A stretch of DNA of 64,000 nucleotides, taken from NCBI GenBank assembly GCA_015075175.1, contig JABTUV010000010.1, positions 1-64,000 of the forward strand, written 5' to 3'. This stretch comes from a bacterium. Lineage in GTDB: Bacteria; Hinthialibacterota; Hinthialibacteria; H5-UNCL2. Below are positions 52,834 to 61,762 of this stretch, piece by piece; within the stretch, counting starts at the first letter, position 1; the number at the start of each line of letters is the position of its first letter. A program made the translations under genes and the position numbers. The notes below the pieces were generated by a model that saw only the letters and a program-made list of their open reading frames with translations, ran no database searches and had not been told where the DNA came from.

Positions 52834-53458
52834 ATGCAACCTCGCAACGTGCTCATCATCGACGACAACCAGCACAACCTTTCGGGGTTGCGCGACAGCG
52901 TGCGCAAATTGGGCCACCGCGTAAGCAGTACCAACCAGTGGCGCCAAGGCCTGGCCAGGCCCGCACCGAGCGCCCTGACGTGGTCATCCTGGACGTGATG
53001 CTGCCCGAGCTGAACGTCCCCGAGTTCTGCAACATCCTGAAAAGTTACACGGTGACGCGCACCATCCCCATCATACTGGTAGGGCCGAAGGGCAGCGCGG
53101 ACACCTTCATCTACGGCAACGTGGCGCACGCTGAGTTCTTCGTGGTGGACGCCTCAATCCCACGGACCTGGCGGCGGACCTGTACTTTCTCTTCGAGTGG
53201 AAGTTCCAGGTTCCCGACGAGAACCTGCCCATGCTGCGACTGATCCAGCCGATTCGTTATGACATTCGCCAGAAGCGGGCCACGCTCAAACCCGAGCCGG
53301 CGGTCAAGACGCCCGGCGTCCTGCCCCGGAAGCCGCGCGTCTGGACGTGCTGGACGCTCCCGGACTTGCAGACCCTTGCCAAGATGGTCACCAACCTAGC
53401 AACCCGCCTGAGGCGCTCATCAGCGTGCTGGGCGCCACGATGTGATCCGCCGCGGTGA
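52834..53458 (+). pseudogene. Response-regulator receiver protein, frameshifted
   Basis: The start MQPRNVLIIDDNQHNLSGLRDSVRK is a receiver-domain start behind GGGAGG. The frame is lost near 52960, and the rest continues in another: RPDVVILDVMLPELNVPEFCNILKSY with the phospho-acceptor Asp, and VGPKGSADTF with the conserved Lys. After about 53160 it shifts again (DLYFLFEWKFQVPDENLPMLRLIQP). At least two indels break it. No output domain is seen, so the parent was a stand-alone receiver with a C-terminal extension. Confidence 0.7.
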
Positions 53459-53516
53459 AATCGATCAGAAACCGATGAAATCCAGGAGGTCTCGGACAAA
53501 GAGGTCAACTGGATCT

Positions 53517-53585
53517 AGCACGATTACGTTTTGAGATTACGAATCACGAATCGCAATCGTACACTTACCCGTAATCCTGATCCAC
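53517..53585. repeat. Hexameric token tract 6 (decayed)
   Basis: GCACGATTACG, GATTACGAATCACGAATCGC and CCCGTAATCC units; shorter and more degraded than the others, between the receiver remnant and the DUF2225 gene. Confidence 0.6.
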
Positions 53586-53786
53586 GGACCGTCCATGTTC
53601 GCCGCCTGTAAACGCCTATCCGCCGATGAGGCGCGAAGATCAGCCGCCCGTAGTTGCGCAGCGTGCTGCGCCGAGCCGGACGCGCAGCGTGCGGGGCGCA
53701 GGGCAGGGACGAGGGGCTGATTCTGAAGATGGGCTCGGACCGCAGGCGGGCCGGTCGCGCAAATTGACGATGCCCTCAGCCACCGT

Positions 53787-54742
53787 TCAGGAGCTTCGCG
53801 GCTGTTCTTCGGCCCGAGTGGTCACCTGGGCGGAGTTTGCGGTGGCCAGCGCCTGGCGAAAGGATTCAATCGCCGGGTTTGTCGCCCAGCCGCCGGTGCA
53901 GTTCGCCCATACGTAGAGAAACTCGCCCATGAGGGCGTCCGATACCTGTTGGGCCGCCGCGCCTCCTGGTAGAGGACGAGCGCGCGGTGCTGGAAGAACT
54001 GCTCGTCGGCGATGAGGGCCAGCTCACGCGCGATTTTCTCGCGCAACGACGCATCTGCCGCGCGGCCGGCCTCCGAAGCGGCGCCAAGATTTCGCCGCGG
54101 CTGCGGTAGAGCGATGCCGGCGAAGTAGGTTCGCGCGCCGCTCCTCGGCGGCTTCGCTCGCACCGCCGCCGATCTCTGCCCCTGACGCAAGGGCCGATAC
54201 TGCGGCGCCAACTCCCTCGTCAGCTCGGCCAACGCCAAAAGCTCCGCCAGCCCCTCGAACTCCGCCTCGTCATCCTGTGTCCACGCATGTGTCAACCGGC
54301 AGGCCCAGGAACCCAGGAGCGCCAGGTCGCCCCGCTGCAGGGCGGTCCTGTCCAAAACCTCATAACAGGCCAGCGCGTTCTTGTACTTGTCCGCCGCCGC
54401 ATAGAGCCGCTGGTCCTCCGTGGCGCCCGCCGGTTTCGGCGCGACCAGCTCCCGCCGCAAGCGCTCCTTCTGCGCGTCCGTCAACTTGACCTCAAAGTCC
54501 GCCTCCATGCCCGCGTATCCGCAGCCCGGACACACCCAGACGACCACCGTCGGGGGCTGCTGGCCCAAAGCGTGCGGGCACAGGTCGCGGTCCTGGCCGC
54601 CCAGGTTGTTGGTCTCGACCACGCGAAAAGCGGAAAACCCTCGTCCGTCCAACGGACAGTGCGCTCGGGTTGCTTCCAGGGTCGTCGCCGAAACAAGCAG
54701 GGGGAGGAGGACAAGACCGGAGATAATGAGAAGTCGTAGCAT
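53787..54742 (-). CDS. DUF2225 protein with signal peptide, frameshifted near the C-terminus
   Basis: About 315 residues. A signal peptide (MLRLLIISGLVLLPLLVSATT) is followed by a DUF2225 core: CPLDGRGFSAFRVVETNNLGGQDRDLCPHALG and VWVCPGCGYA, four Cys in two pairs that likely bind a metal. The middle is helical (tetratricopeptide-like). At about 53966 the frame changes; the better continuation is AAQQVSDALMGEFLYVWANC then NPAIESFRQALATAN, stopping at TGA 53789-53787. Function unknown. It is a single gene between repeat tracts. Confidence 0.72.
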
Positions 54743-54779
54743 GGCTTCGAGCCGCCGGCATCTCGGCCGGCCCGCATCG

Positions 54780-54884
54780 ATTACGATTCGTAATCTTAAT
54801 CGTAATCGCAATTGTAATCCTGCTCGTGCTCGCCAATCGTAAACGAGAATCCTTTACGAGCACGATCACGAGTACGATTGTGGT
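54780..54884. repeat. Hexameric token tract 7 (inverted)
   Basis: Begins with TTACGATTCG, runs through CGTAATCGCAATTG and CTGCTCGTGCTCGCC, then turns to GTTTACGAGCACGATCACG and AGTACGATT. As in tract 5, the two halves face each other, so it can form a hairpin. Confidence 0.82.
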
Positions 54885-54940
54885 TACGGCTGTAGGCGGT
54901 CCGCCGGCGCCGTTTCAAGAAAAGTCGTAGCGCCCCATTC

Positions 54941-54985
54941 GTCCTCTCGATACGCGGAGTACCGCTCCAGCCGGACTCGTTTTCT
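54941..54985. repeat. CTCGATACG repeat element, copy 4 (partial)
   Basis: GTCCTCTCGATACGCGGAGTACC then CCGGACTCGTTTTCTCC match the ends of the 27311-27383 element with the middle missing. Confidence 0.55.
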
Positions 54986-55017
54986 CCTTTCGCGCAACTA
55001 CCTATTGAGCAACGGCG

Positions 55018-55539
55018 CTAGCGGTTGATGCGTTCCTTGCGTTTCTTGCGGGCGGCCTGCATCAGACCCTTGATCTTCACCGTGATTTTGCCCTTGGTGG
55101 TCTTCTCGACGAAAGAAATCTCCTCGGTGAGGACGCGCAACATGCGGGTCCACAGGTCGGCTTCGGCGCGGCTGAGGGCGATGTCCTTCTCATGATTGAA
55201 GAGCGCGCGCATCCACTGGGCGATGGCCATGGGATCGCGATAAGCCAGGGCCTTCTCCATCTCGCGCGGGTCCAGATGGTAGGGATTGTCGGGCTCGTGA
55301 TCGTCGGCCAGGAGGGGTTCCTCGAAGGCGTGGTAGAGGGCGGCCAGTTGCTCCTCGGTCATGGCGGGGCGGAGTTCGCCCTTCTCGGCGCGCGAGCGGG
55401 GGACCATCACGCGCACGTCGCCGGAGAGCACGATGAAGTATTCCTCGCAGCGCCCGTCCACGACCATGGTTCGCATCCCCATAATCTTGCAGAGGCCCAG
55501 CGAGGGTTTGACGACGGTGTCGCCGACTTGAAAGGTCAT
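55018..55539 (-). CDS. CarD/CdnL-family transcriptional regulator
   Basis: 173 residues. The N-terminal CarD_CdnL_TRCF domain (FQVGDTVVKPSLGLCKIMGMRTM; EEYFIVLSGDVRVMVPRSRAE) binds the RNA polymerase beta subunit. The C-terminal helical DNA-binding part follows (YRDPMAIAQWMRALFNHEKDIALSRAEADLWTRMLRVLTEEISFV), then a highly basic tail rich in Lys and Arg. GGGGAG precedes the ATG. Such proteins stabilise open complexes at promoters. It lies downstream of clpX on the same strand with a 100 bp gap. Confidence 0.9.
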   Translation of the reverse strand: MTFQVGDTVVKPSLGLCKIMGMRTMVVDGRCEEYFIVLSGDVRVMVPRSRAEKGELRPAMTEEQLAALYHAFEEPLLADDHEPDNPYHLDPREMEKALAYRDPMAIAQWMRALFNHEKDIALSRAEADLWTRMLRVLTEEISFVEKTTKGKITVKIKGLMQAARKKRKERINR

Positions 55540-55641
55540 GAAAAGTCTCCCCGCGCCGCGGCCCGGCGCGGCGCATCCTTACCCCGATAACTCCTGTGGA
55601 ACCTCCAGACGCATGCCGGGAACCGGCGTGGCCGCGGCGCG

Positions 55642-56907
55642 TCAGCGCGCCTTTTCCAACTCCTTGCGCTCGAACGTCAGGATCGGTTCGGCGCTGCGAA
55701 GGATCACGTCTTCGGTAATCAGGCAGTCCTTCACCCCCGTGATCGAGGGCAACTCGAACATGATATCCAGCATCACCGACTCCAGCACCGCCCGCAGGCC
55801 GCGCGCGCCGGTCTTGCGGCGGGTAGCCGCGCGCACGATCCCCGCCAGCGCCTCCGGCGTAAAACGCAAGGTCACGCCCTCCATCTCGAACAGCTTCTGA
55901 TACTGCCGCACCAGCGAATTCTTGGGCTCGGTCAGAATCCGCAACAGCGCGTTCTCGTCCAGGTCCTCCAGCGCCGCCACCACCGGAAAACGCCCCACGA
56001 ACTCGGGAATCATGCCGAACTTCAGAAGGTCCTCCGGCTCCACCTGCGCCAGGATTTCCCCGATCTCGCGCTTCTTGCGCCTCTGCGAGGAGGCCCCGTA
56101 ACCGATGCTGGAATGGCCCAGGCGCGTCTCGATCAGCTTCTCCAGACCCACAAAAGCGCCGCCGGCGATGAAGAGGATGTCCTGCGTGTTGACCTGGATG
56201 AATTCCTGGTGCGGATGCTTGCGCCCGCCCTGCGGCGGCACGTTGGTGATGGTGCCCTCCACGATCTTCAGCAGCGCCTGCTGCACCCCTTCGCCGGAGA
56301 CGTCGCGCGTGATCGATACGTTTTGCGTGGTGCGCGCGATCTTGTCGATTTCGTCGATGTAGACGATCCCCTTCTCCGCCTTCTCCACGTCGAAGTCGGC
56401 GTTCTGGAGAAGCTTGAGGATGATGTTCTCCACGTCCTCGCCGACGTAGCCCGCCTCCGTGAGGGTGGTGGCATCGACGATGCAGAAGGGGACGTTGAGG
56501 AGCCGGGCCAGGGTCTGGGCGATCAGCGTCTTGCCCGTGCCCGTGGGACCCAGCAGCAGGATGTTGGACTTGGCGATCTCGACGTCGCCGGCCATGCCCT
56601 CGTGGTAGAGAATGCGCTTGTAGTGATTGTGCACGGCCACCGCCACGCTGCGCTTGGCGCGCTCCTGGCCGATCACGTATTGATCCAGCACGTCCTTGAT
56701 CTCGCGCGGCTTATGGACCTCGGCGACATTGACCTCGCGCTCTTCGCCCAGGACCTCGTTACAGAGGAGCACGCACTCGTTGCAGATGTAGACCGGCTGG
56801 CTGGTGGACTTCTGGGGCGGGCCGGCGATCAACTTGCGCACCTCGTCCTGCGTCTTTCCGCAGAAGGAGCAGGAGAGGATGCGCGTCTTGCCGCTGTAAG
56901 CTGTCAA
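55642..56907 (-). CDS. clpX: ATP-dependent Clp protease ATP-binding subunit ClpX
   Basis: 421 residues. The N-terminal zinc-binding domain ([32 protein letters not shown]) is followed by the AAA+ unfoldase with Walker A GPTGTGKT, Walker [10 protein letters not shown] and the pore loop AGYVGEDVE. The [15 protein letters not shown] segment and [13 protein letters not shown] sensor 2 are canonical. The start is TTG at 56907; an ATG at 56914 is in another frame. It follows clpP in the tig-clpP-clpX order, separated by 128 bp. Confidence 0.94.
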   Translation of the reverse strand: MTAYSGKTRILSCSFCGKTQDEVRKLIAGPPQKSTSQPVYICNECVLLCNEVLGEEREVNVAEVHKPREIKDVLDQYVIGQERAKRSVAVAVHNHYKRILYHEGMAGDVEIAKSNILLLGPTGTGKTLIAQTLARLLNVPFCIVDATTLTEAGYVGEDVENIILKLLQNADFDVEKAEKGIVYIDEIDKIARTTQNVSITRDVSGEGVQQALLKIVEGTITNVPPQGGRKHPHQEFIQVNTQDILFIAGGAFVGLEKLIETRLGHSSIGYGASSQRRKKREIGEILAQVEPEDLLKFGMIPEFVGRFPVVAALEDLDENALLRILTEPKNSLVRQYQKLFEMEGVTLRFTPEALAGIVRAATRRKTGARGLRAVLESVMLDIMFELPSITGVKDCLITEDVILRSAEPILTFERKELEKAR

Positions 56908-56959
56908 ACACCATGAGTTTCAGTCCCCGGTCGCGGATGCGGGCGGCGGCTGAAGCCTA

Positions 56960-56980
56960 GCGCGGGCGGGATGCCCGCGC
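56960..56980. repeat. Hairpin GCGCGGGC-N5-GCCCGCGC between clpP and clpX
   Basis: Perfect eight-base arms around GGGAT. It lies in the 128 bp gap between clpX and clpP, about 55 bases after the clpP end in transcription direction. It could attenuate clpX expression or be a small repeat; no T run follows it. Confidence 0.4.
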
Positions 56981-57007
56981 CGCGTCTCCGGCCGCGCCTG
57001 TCTACTT

Positions 57008-57034
57008 CTTATACTAGCAAAAAAAACCGTCCAA
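57008..57034 (-). promoter_or_regulatory. Possible internal promoter for clpX
   Basis: On the minus strand TTGGAC (57034-57029), 15 bases, then TATAAG (57013-57008), after an eight-T run. The spacing is short, so it is only a candidate. Confidence 0.25.
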
Positions 57035-57035
57035 G

Positions 57036-57674
57036 TCACCCCTGTTGCGGCTTGTCTTCCTCCTTGCCGCCGCGCTTTTTGCCCTTGACGCCCGAATTGG
57101 GCGTGTAAATCACGTCAATAATGCCGTAATCGCGGGCCTCCTCGGCCGACATGAAGTAGTCGCGGTCGCAGTCCCGCTCCAGCCGGGCCAGGTCCTGGCC
57201 GGTGTGCTGATGCAGGATTTCGTAGAGCCGCTTGCGGGTATTGAGGATCTCCCGCGCCTGGATTTCGATGTCGGAGGCCTGGCCCTGCGCCCCGCCCGCG
57301 GGCTGGTGCAACATGATGCGCGCGTTGGGCAGCGCAAACCGCTTGCCCGGCGTCCCCGCCGCCAACAGGACCGCGGCCATGCTGGCCGCCAGCCCCATGC
57401 AGGTCGTGGTCACGTCCGGCTTCATGAACCGCATGGTGTCGTAGATGGCCAACCCCGAATGCACATGGCCGCCGGGCGAATTGATGTAGATGTGAATGTC
57501 CTTCTCCGGATCCTCCGCCTGCAAAAACAGCATCTGCGCGATGATCAGATTTGACGTGTGGTCGTCGATCGGCGTGCCGATGAAAATGATGCGGTCCTTC
57601 AGCAGCCGCGAGTAGATGTCATAGGACCGCTCGCCGCGGCTGGTCTGCTCGATTACGAAGGGAATGTAGCCCAT
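57036..57674 (-). CDS. clpP: ATP-dependent Clp protease proteolytic subunit ClpP
   Basis: 212 residues. The serine protease triad is visible: Ser in [11 protein letters not shown], His in MLHQPAGG, and Asp in the [15 protein letters not shown] region. The G next to the Ser in most ClpP (ASMG) is Ala here. [17 protein letters not shown] and [10 protein letters not shown] are normal. ATG at 57674 follows AAGGAG with eight bases of spacing. It pairs with ClpX to degrade tagged proteins, and lies five bases after tig. A Lys/Arg-rich C-terminal tail of about 15 residues ([11 protein letters not shown]) is unusual. Confidence 0.94.
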   Translation of the reverse strand: MGYIPFVIEQTSRGERSYDIYSRLLKDRIIFIGTPIDDHTSNLIIAQMLFLQAEDPEKDIHIYINSPGGHVHSGLAIYDTMRFMKPDVTTTCMGLAASMAAVLLAAGTPGKRFALPNARIMLHQPAGGAQGQASDIEIQAREILNTRKRLYEILHQHTGQDLARLERDCDRDYFMSAEEARDYGIIDVIYTPNSGVKGKKRGGKEEDKPQQG

Positions 57675-57679
57675 GCGTG

Positions 57680-59080
57680 TCACTCCTTGGGGATTTCAGG
57701 CTCTTGAGACTGTTCAGACGGCCCAGGCTGCTGAGCGGCCGGTTCGGGTTCGTGGCCGTGCACGCACTCGGGTCCGTGTATGTGCGCCGATTGGGGGCCT
57801 TCCGGGGGCGTCACGCCCAGGAGCACGTTGTAAACCTTGTTCTCCAGCGCCCGACGCCGATAATACTCCTGCAACTTGTTTTTGACCACGTTCTGCACGA
57901 ACCACTCGGGATTCTCGCGCCGTTCGTGGGCCAGGTGGATGAGGTAGTTGAGATACTCCTCTTCGGAGAGGGTGATGCCGGCGTCGGCGGCGATACGGTC
58001 CAAAATGAGCGAGAGGCGGGCGGCGCGCTCACCCTCGGCGCGGTTGGACGCGCGCAGTTCCTCCGACGTCCTGCCCAGGTCTTCCAGGCTGCCTCCCATC
58101 CGCTCCATCTGCAGCTCCTGCATGGCGGAGATGTACTTGGCGTGGCCCTCGATCATGCTGGGGGGCACGCTGAATTGAACCCTCTCCAGCAGCCAGTCGG
58201 CGAGTTTGCGCCGCGCGTCCAGGAAGGCGCGACTGCGCGCCTCGCCCTCCAGGTTGCCGCGAATGCGGTCCTTCAGCTCCGACAGGCCCCCCTCCGCGCC
58301 GAAATCCCGCGCAAACTCATCGTCCAGCTCCGGCAGGAGCTTCTCCTTGAGCTCCAAAAGATCGATCGTGAAGAGCGCCTCCTTGCCCTGCAACGCCGGA
58401 TCATGGAAGTCCGGCGGGAAGGTGAGACTGACGGTCTTCTGTTCACCCGGCGTCATGCCCACGACGGCCTCCTCGAAACCGGGCATGTGCACGTTTTCAC
58501 CCAGCTCCAACTGGTAGCGCTCGTGGGAGACGTCGGGGAGTACCGCGCCGTCCGCCTCCGCCTTGAAATTGACGACGGCCACGTCACCCTTGACCGCCGG
58601 TCTGGGTTCTATCGACCGCAGCGTCGCGCTGCTCTCGCGCAGGCGCTCCAGAATCCGCCCCACTTCCGCTTCGCCGACCTCTTTCGGTTCGATGCTGACG
58701 CCGTGATCGCGATAGTCGCACAACTGGAACGGGGGGACGTACTCGAGCTCCAGTGTGAAGCGTAGGGGATCGCCAGGCTCGTGGGTCGGATCGGAGATGC
58801 TCGGCTCGCCCACGACCGGCAAGGAAAGGTCCTTGACTACCGTTTCCACAGTCGACGCGATCAGGCTGCGCACCGCGTCCGCCTCCACGTCCTTGCCGAA
58901 ACGCCGCTCCAGAAGCGACAAGGGCGCCCGACCCTTCCTGAAACCGGGCAGAATCACGTTTTGCCGAACGGTATCAAACCCCTTGGCGACCTCCTGGTTG
59001 AGTTGCTCGCGCGGTACCTCGAGTATGAGTTTCTTGGTGCACGCGGAAGTGTCCACGTTTTCCACCACGTTATAAGTCAT
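57680..59080 (-). CDS. tig: Trigger factor
   Basis: 466 residues, ribosome-associated chaperone and prolyl isomerase. The N-terminal ribosome-binding domain carries the signature GFRKGRAP near residue 47, then the FKBP-type domain ([17 protein letters not shown] ... [16 protein letters not shown]), then a long helical C-terminal arm. The last 40 or so residues are Pro/Glu/Gln/His-rich ([18 protein letters not shown]). GAGGGAAAA precedes ATG at 59080. It is the first gene of the tig-clpP-clpX operon. Confidence 0.94.
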   Translation of the reverse strand: MTYNVVENVDTSACTKKLILEVPREQLNQEVAKGFDTVRQNVILPGFRKGRAPLSLLERRFGKDVEADAVRSLIASTVETVVKDLSLPVVGEPSISDPTHEPGDPLRFTLELEYVPPFQLCDYRDHGVSIEPKEVGEAEVGRILERLRESSATLRSIEPRPAVKGDVAVVNFKAEADGAVLPDVSHERYQLELGENVHMPGFEEAVVGMTPGEQKTVSLTFPPDFHDPALQGKEALFTIDLLELKEKLLPELDDEFARDFGAEGGLSELKDRIRGNLEGEARSRAFLDARRKLADWLLERVQFSVPPSMIEGHAKYISAMQELQMERMGGSLEDLGRTSEELRASNRAEGERAARLSLILDRIAADAGITLSEEEYLNYLIHLAHERRENPEWFVQNVVKNKLQEYYRRRALENKVYNVLLGVTPPEGPQSAHIHGPECVHGHEPEPAAQQPGPSEQSQEPEIPKE

Positions 59081-59581
59081 TTTTCCCTCTGCCCAAGGGG
59101 CTGTCGCAGTGCTTGCGCCGGTCGGCAAGTGGTGCAAAACGCAAAGGTTATGCGCCCAACCGCCGGTCGAAGCGAAGACAAATAGCATGAAACGGGCCGG
59201 AGTGCAAACGAATTGCCGACAGCCGTAGGCGGCGGGGAGGCGGCCGGGAAGGGAACGCAGGGAGAGGGAGGTTGGGGGTTGTATTCGGTGGTGGCGCCCG
59301 GAACACTCCGTCCTGAGGCCTGGCCTGGCGCCTGGGGGACGAAAAGCAGGGTGGCTGCGAAGGCGGGCGGGTTGCAGCGAGGCGGTCCTGGCGATACGCC
59401 GAAGTACCGGACGCCCTTCGATGCGTCCGCGGCGGCGGACTCGTCGGGGGATGCCTCGCGGATGCGCTTTTCATTCCCTCGGCGTCTTGGGAAGGCCCAT
59501 TCTCCCGGGGAGGCGCAGATTTCTTGAGCGGGGGCCCGGCATTCCGGCGGCGCGTGGCGGCGGAAATCGGCGACGGTCGCG
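59081..59581. other. Intergenic region, no feature seen
   Basis: About 500 bp between the divergently read tig start and the end of the ABC operon. GC-rich with no coding signal or repeat family that I recognise. It must hold the tig promoter, which I could not place. Confidence 0.4.
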
Positions 59582-60577
59582 TCAAGGTTTCGCGGGTTCG
59601 CCCAGGTTCTCGAAGATGGCTCGAATCCGGGCGCGATGCTCGGGGGCCAGCGAGAAGGCGAGCGCGCCCGCGTTTTCCCGGACCTGCGGCTCGGAGCGGG
59701 CGCCTACGATGGCGGCGGTAATCCCAGGCTCGCCCGCGACCCAGTTAATGATGGCCTGCGCGACGCTGACGCCGTACTGGCGGGCGACGCCTCGCACCTC
59801 TTGGAGGGCGGCGATGAGCCGGGGGCGGTTGGCCGGCTGCGCCCACGGGTGGGTGCGGCGCAGGTCGTCGCCGGAGAATCTACGCTCCGGCGTGAGCGCG
59901 TCGGACAGCAGCCCGTGCTCCAGCGGTGAATAGGCCAGCACGCCGACGGACAACTCCCGGCAGACCGGCAGGACGTCGCGCTCGCTGTCGCGGCGCAGCG
60001 GATTGTAGCGCGGTTGGTTGCTGGCGATGTCGGCCAGCGCCTTGCACTTGCGGATGCTGTCCGCGCTGAAGTTGGAAACCCCGATGGCCCGAATCTTGCC
60101 CTGCTTTTGGAGGAGCAGCAGCGCCTCCATCGTTTCCTCCAGCGGGGTCGTCGGGTCCTCCCAGTGGCATTGGTAAAGGTCGATGACATCGACGTTGAGC
60201 CTCCGCAGGCTCTGCTCGCATTCCCAGATGATCGACTCGGCGCCGAGGTACTTGTGGATTCTGTAGGTCGCGCCGTGGTGGCGGGTCTGGAAGTAGAACT
60301 GGCCGGCGTCCACGTTCCAGCGCAGGCAGCACTTGGTGGCGATGAGGACCTCGCGGCGGCGGCCGGCGACGGCGCGGCCCACCAGCTCCTCGCTGTGGCC
60401 GAAGCCGTAGATGGGGGCGGTGTCGATGCAGGTGATACCGAGGTCGATGCCCGTCTGGATGGCGCGCACCACCTCGTCGTCGTCGATCCCGCCCCACATC
60501 CAGCCGCCCGCCGCCCAGGCGCCGAATACCACTGCGGGAACCGTGAGCTGACTGTCGCCTAATTGACGGTATTGCAT
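59582..60577 (-). CDS. Aldo/keto reductase
   Basis: 331 residues, NADPH-dependent (beta/alpha)8 oxidoreductase. The catalytic tetrad can be placed: Asp and Tyr in CIDTAPIYGFGHSEE, Lys in LIATKC, His in YQCHWEDP. Cofactor contacts are in IGVSNFSA and AIVGARSEPQVRENAGAL. Related family members act on sugars or aldehydes. It lies 16 bp after the ABC permease gene and ends the operon, so reducing an imported sugar or its product is plausible. Confidence 0.9.
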   Translation of the reverse strand: MQYRQLGDSQLTVPAVVFGAWAAGGWMWGGIDDDEVVRAIQTGIDLGITCIDTAPIYGFGHSEELVGRAVAGRRREVLIATKCCLRWNVDAGQFYFQTRHHGATYRIHKYLGAESIIWECEQSLRRLNVDVIDLYQCHWEDPTTPLEETMEALLLLQKQGKIRAIGVSNFSADSIRKCKALADIASNQPRYNPLRRDSERDVLPVCRELSVGVLAYSPLEHGLLSDALTPERRFSGDDLRRTHPWAQPANRPRLIAALQEVRGVARQYGVSVAQAIINWVAGEPGITAAIVGARSEPQVRENAGALAFSLAPEHRARIRAIFENLGEPAKP

Positions 60578-60593
60578 GACGGGAGATCGCCTT

Positions 60594-61556
60594 TCAAATC
60601 AGATTCCGTCTGCGGCCGCGTTTCAGCTGGTCGAAGAGGACCGCCGCCAGGAGGATTCCGCCGCGCGCGATATACTGCCAGAAGGGGGGCACGTTGCACA
60701 GGTTCATGGCGTTTTGCACCGTGCCCATGATGAGCACGCCCACGAGGACTCCGAGGATGCTGCCCACGCCGCCGGAGAGGGAGACGCCGCCCAGCACGCA
60801 GGCGGAGATCACGTCCAGCGAGAAACCCGCCGAGGTGTTGGGTTGGCCGCTGGTGATGCGGCTGGCCAGGACCACGCCGGCCAGGCCGGCCATGAGTCCT
60901 TGCAGCGTGAAGATGACGAGCTTGGTGCGCTCGACGTTGATGCCCACCAGCCGCGCCGCCTCCGCGTTGCCGCCGATGGCCAGGCAGTTGCGTCCGAAGA
61001 CCGTCTTGTGCAGGAGAAGCCCGAACACCACGAAGCAGGCGACGGTGATCCAGACCGGCGTGGGAAAGCCCAGAAACGAGCTCTGGCCCAGGGCGAAGAA
61101 ACCCGGTTGGCTGATGCCGACGGAGCTGCCGCCGGAGACGAGAAAGCCCAGCCCGCGCACGATCTGCATGGTCGCCAGGGTGGTAATCAGCGCGTTGATG
61201 CCGAGCACCGCGATCACCCAACCGTTGAAGAGACCGACCACTCCGCCGGCCAGGACGCCGGCGGCGATGCCGGCGGCGACGGCCAGGGGTCCCGGGGCGA
61301 TGCTGTTGATGACGACGGCCGCCAAGACCCCCGAGCAGGCCACGGTAGACTCGACGGAAAGATCGAAGTCGCCGGAGGCCAGGCAGAGGAGCATGGTGCA
61401 GGCGACCATGCCGACCATGGAGACGGAGAGCGCCAGGCCGGTCATGTTGTACCAGGTGAGAAACCTGGGCACGAACAGGCAGCAGCCGACGAAGAGCAAG
61501 ACAAACACGAGCGCCATGCCCGCACGGTCCCAGAGTGTGAAAAGCATCTTATGCAT
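60594..61556 (-). CDS. Sugar ABC transporter permease (RbsC/XylH-like)
   Basis: 320 residues, about ten membrane helices. RbsC/AraH-family stretches are SVESTVACSGVLAAVVIN, GIAAGVLAGGVVGLFNGWVIAVLGINALITTLATMQIVRGLGFL, VFGRNCLAIGGNAEAARLVGINVERTKLVIFTLQG and GGVSLSGGVGSILGVLVGVLIMGTVQNAMNL. The ASRITSGQPNTSAGFSLDVIS segment is typical. It needs the ATPase at 61763 and a binding protein, which is not in the window. Confidence 0.92.
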   Translation of the reverse strand: MHKMLFTLWDRAGMALVFVLLFVGCCLFVPRFLTWYNMTGLALSVSMVGMVACTMLLCLASGDFDLSVESTVACSGVLAAVVINSIAPGPLAVAAGIAAGVLAGGVVGLFNGWVIAVLGINALITTLATMQIVRGLGFLVSGGSSVGISQPGFFALGQSSFLGFPTPVWITVACFVVFGLLLHKTVFGRNCLAIGGNAEAARLVGINVERTKLVIFTLQGLMAGLAGVVLASRITSGQPNTSAGFSLDVISACVLGGVSLSGGVGSILGVLVGVLIMGTVQNAMNLCNVPPFWQYIARGGILLAAVLFDQLKRGRRRNLI

Positions 61557-61564
61557 ATTCCCCT

Positions 61565-61625
61565 AGGGTGGGCTTGACCCACCATTCCCTCCGCAACCCG
61601 CATCGGTGGGTAAAACCCACCCTAC
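61565..61625. repeat. GGTGGGTTTTACCCACC palindromic repeat pair
   Basis: TAGGGTGGGCTTGACCCACC and GGTGGGTAAAACCCACCCTA face each other around a short core, and each is itself a hairpin. The family also appears at 39745-39763. It lies between the ABC ATPase and permease genes. Confidence 0.7.
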
Positions 61626-61648
61626 GCCACCTGATAACCTCGCCGACA

Positions 61649-61685
61649 GCCCTGAGCGCAGCGCGCTGTGCGCTGCGCTCAGGGC
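61649..61685. repeat. Long hairpin with GCCCTGAGCGCAGC arms and following GCAGCTGCTCAGGGC direct repeats
   Basis: GCCCTGAGCGCAGC and GCTGCGCTCAGGGC form a strong 14-base stem. Two GCAGCTGCTCAGGGC copies follow at about 61704 and 61736. Lying within the ABC operon, it could lower permease expression relative to the ATPase. Confidence 0.6.
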
Positions 61686-61762
61686 CTTCGGCTTCTAGTT
61701 TTCGCAGCTGCTCAGGGCATTCGGTTCTGGTCATTGCAGCTGCTCAGGGCTTTCGAGATCGA

